Assembly (NCBI GenBank): GCA_900313745.1
Contig: OMSM01000204.1
Coordinates: forward strand, 1-8,584
Length of the DNA: 8,584 nt
DNA from: an uncultured Lachnospiraceae bacterium
GTDB taxonomy: Bacteria; Bacillota; Clostridia; Lachnospirales; Lachnospiraceae
Direction of reading: 5' to 3'
The notes under the pieces were generated by a model, which was not told where the DNA came from, searched no databases, and saw only the letters and a list, made by a program, of their open reading frames with translations. The translations under genes and the position numbers were made by a program. This document shows positions 7,094-8,584 of this stretch, in pieces. Positions within the stretch are counted from its first letter, which is position 1; each line of letters opens with the position of its first letter.

Positions 7094-7798
7094 TCACTCC
7101 TCCGTAGATCTCTCCTCGGAGTACAGTTCAAGCAGCCCGTTTTTAAGCATATTATCATATGCGTTGATCATGTGCTCATGGGCAAGTTTTTCCGCGAGAT
7201 CCGCGTTGCCCGCCTTGATGGCCTCCATGATTGCCCTGTGTTCCTTATTGGAGGCGGTACTCCTCTCGATGTTGGAGAGGGTCTTCTGTCTCACGCTCTG
7301 GACGTATTGATGGTAATCCATGAGAAGATGCTCAAGCATCTTGGAATCACATGCTTCGTACAGAATCTGGTGAAACCTGTTGTCCAGCTCGGCGATCTGG
7401 TCCATGTGGCCCTTTCCCGCATGGAACTCGGCGAGGTAAACATTCTCCTCCATCTCGTCAAGCTGCTCCGGCGTGATGTGGGCGGTCGCCCATCTCGCGC
7501 AGAGGCCCTCCAGCCTGGAGCGGATCATGTAGATATCCTGTACGTCCTTCGCGCTTATTCCGGTGACATATGCGCCCCTGTTGGGAATAATCTGGATAAG
7601 TCCCTCGAGCTCCAGCTGACGGAAGGCTTCGCGGACCGGCGTCCTCGAGACGCCAAGCTCCTCTCCTATGGCCACTTCCTTAAGCTCCTCATGGTCCTTG
7701 TACTTCCCGCTCAGAATGTCCTCCCTGATTTTGGAGAAGACCCTTCCGCGCAGGGAATACTTGTCCGAAACCTCGCGCTTTACATCATAATCGCTCAT
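7094..7798 (-). CDS. GntR-family transcription regulator, FCD (FadR-like) subfamily
   Basis: A 234-residue DNA-binding regulator. Residues about 18-80 form the GntR winged helix-turn-helix, including ELKEVAIGEELGVSRTPVREA, whose recognition helix is SRTPVREAFRQLE, and the wing PNRGAYV (72-78). Residues about 86-217 form an all-helical FCD domain. Asp139 and His143 (DNRFH), His187 (KEHR) and His209 (AHEHM) match the Asp/His3 metal site that binds small carboxylates in this family. The ligand is not readable; citrate or another TCA acid is a guess from the neighbours, and the FCD regulator CitO of Enterococcus responds to citrate. A longer reading frame begins with TTG at 7822, but the ATG at 7796-7798 has AAAGGGGTGG six bases upstream and is preferred. 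It sits between the citrate-synthase-like gene (33 nt) and icd (25 nt). Confidence 0.93.
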   Translation of the reverse strand: MSDYDVKREVSDKYSLRGRVFSKIREDILSGKYKDHEELKEVAIGEELGVSRTPVREAFRQLELEGLIQIIPNRGAYVTGISAKDVQDIYMIRSRLEGLCARWATAHITPEQLDEMEENVYLAEFHAGKGHMDQIAELDNRFHQILYEACDSKMLEHLLMDYHQYVQSVRQKTLSNIERSTASNKEHRAIMEAIKAGNADLAEKLAHEHMINAYDNMLKNGLLELYSEERSTEE

Positions 7799-7804
7799 TT
7801 CGTT

Positions 7805-7814
7805 CCACCCCTTT
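7805..7814 (-). promoter_or_regulatory. Ribosome binding site that fixes the GntR start
   Basis: AAAGGGGTGG on the minus strand ends six bases before the ATG at 7798. It lies inside the extra codons of the longer TTG-initiated frame (start 7822), which itself lacks a comparable site. This is the reason for choosing the 234-residue protein. Confidence 0.7.
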
Positions 7815-7831
7815 CTGATCAACAGCAGGAA

Positions 7832-8584
7832 TCAGCCCTGACGGTTTTCCGCGCTGCCCAGAATAAGACCGTACTGTTCCTCCAGCTCATCATCCGTAAT
7901 TACGGTGATGCGGCCTCCGGCATACTGCTCGTCGACCCACGCCTTAAGCTTCGCCACTATGGGATCGGACTTCCCTATCTGCTTGTCTCCGGTGAGGCCG
8001 AAGTGGTTGTTGATCCAGATCGCGATGCCTGCAAGACCGGAGGTGTTCGATATCGCGGCAACAGGGGGACGCCGCAGAAACTTGTCCGTGTCGAAAATAT
8101 TATAAATCTCCTCGTTCTTCAGAAGGCCGTCCGCGTGTATTCCCGCCCTGGTGACATTGAAGTTGCGGCCGACGAAAGGCGTTCTCGGAGGAATCTGGTA
8201 GCCGATCTCCTTCTCGTAGTACTCCGCAAGATCCGTGATGACCGTGGGATCCATCCCGTTAAGCCCGCCTTTGAACTGAGCGTACTCGAAAACCATCGCC
8301 TCAAGCGGGGTGTTGCCGGTGCGCTCGCCTATGCCGAATAGAGACGCGTTTACGCCGCAGCAGCCGTACAGCCAAGCGGTTGACGCATTCGTCACCGCCT
8401 TGTAGAAATCGTTGTGGCCGTGCCATTCAATCTGCTCCGAGGGAACGCCGGCGTGCGTGCGCAGCGCATAGATGATGCCGGGCACGGAGCGGGGAATAAC
8501 CGCTCCTGGGTAGTTCACGCCGTAGCCCATGGTGTCGCAGGCGCGGACCTTGATCGGGATGCCGTACTGCTCCTGAAGCTTCAT
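7832..8584 (-). CDS. DRE-TIM metallolyase, probable Re-citrate synthase (C-terminal part, cut by window edge)
   Basis: The last 250 residues of a gene whose start lies beyond the window; the ATG at the very edge is most likely internal, because the N-terminal half of the TIM barrel is missing. Visible parts are RACDTMGYGVNYPG (14-27), the metal-binding HGHND (55-59), GIGERTGNTPLEA (84-96), and a C-terminal subdomain with AGIHADGLLK (147-156), typical of the isopropylmalate, homocitrate and Re-citrate synthase family. These condense acetyl-CoA with a 2-oxo acid. The YKAVTN-STAWLYGC-VN context after HGHND, and icd two genes downstream, favour Re-citrate synthase (acetyl-CoA plus oxaloacetate to citrate), the oxygen-sensitive enzyme known from Clostridium kluyveri. 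Homocitrate or citramalate synthase cannot be excluded without the N-terminal substrate-binding residues. Confidence 0.8.
   Translation of the reverse strand: MKLQEQYGIPIKVRACDTMGYGVNYPGAVIPRSVPGIIYALRTHAGVPSEQIEWHGHNDFYKAVTNASTAWLYGCCGVNASLFGIGERTGNTPLEAMVFEYAQFKGGLNGMDPTVITDLAEYYEKEIGYQIPPRTPFVGRNFNVTRAGIHADGLLKNEEIYNIFDTDKFLRRPPVAAISNTSGLAGIAIWINNHFGLTGDKQIGKSDPIVAKLKAWVDEQYAGGRITVITDDELEEQYGLILGSAENRQG

Noticed and set aside
7799..7822. Longer GntR protein starting at TTG 7822
   Set aside because: The extra codons contain the strong AAAGGGGTGG ribosome binding site for the ATG at 7798, and the TTG has no comparable site.
7172..8341. 389-codon open frame on the plus strand
   Set aside because: It runs antisense through the GntR gene and the citrate-synthase-like gene, both clearly real. 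It has no recognisable domain, and its Arg/His/Leu-rich make-up is typical of a mirror frame in GC-rich coding DNA.

Overview
The window looks like a chromosomal piece of an anaerobic, moderately GC-rich Firmicute, most likely class Clostridia. This is inferred from the gene families: a Re-citrate-synthase-type enzyme, a eukaryotic-like NADP isocitrate dehydrogenase, an ATP synthase operon led by atpZ/atpI-type genes, and a rotor c subunit with Na+-type ligands. Strong AGGAGG-like ribosome binding sites support it. No marker fixes the genus. Every supported gene lies on the minus strand, so the biology reads from high to low coordinates.

Region 1 (8584 down to about 5798) is a three-gene carbon-metabolism cluster. 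It holds the C-terminal part of a DRE-TIM metallolyase that most resembles Re-citrate synthase, then a GntR/FCD transcription regulator, then a full NADP-type isocitrate dehydrogenase. Gaps are 33 and 25 nt, so one transcript is likely, and it ends at a 12-bp GC-rich hairpin just after icd. Together the enzymes cover the first and third steps of the oxidative TCA branch from acetyl-CoA and oxaloacetate to 2-oxoglutarate. The aconitase between them is not in the window; it may lie upstream of the edge.

Region 2 (about 5797 to 5597) is a non-coding gap with the icd terminator, a possible second weak hairpin, and a plausible sigma-A promoter for the next operon.

Region 3 (5596 down to 1) is an F1Fo ATP synthase operon in the usual order: atpZ-like, atpI-like, atpB (a), atpE (c), atpF (b), atpH (delta), atpA (alpha), atpG (gamma) and the first 18 codons of atpD (beta). 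atpC must lie outside, if present. All visible catalytic and ion-path residues are intact, so the machine should be functional.

Most of the window is conserved housekeeping, and I see no phage, IS, CRISPR, tRNA or defence genes. The most informative signal is in AtpE: it carries a glutamate in both transmembrane helices together with the Thr/Thr/Tyr of a Na+ site. That matches the two-carboxylate c-ring type described in Fusobacterium nucleatum and suggests Na+ coupling. Secondary points are the regulator nested in the citrate-to-2-oxoglutarate cluster, an acidic insert in the AtpI-like protein, and a hairpin between atpA and atpG.
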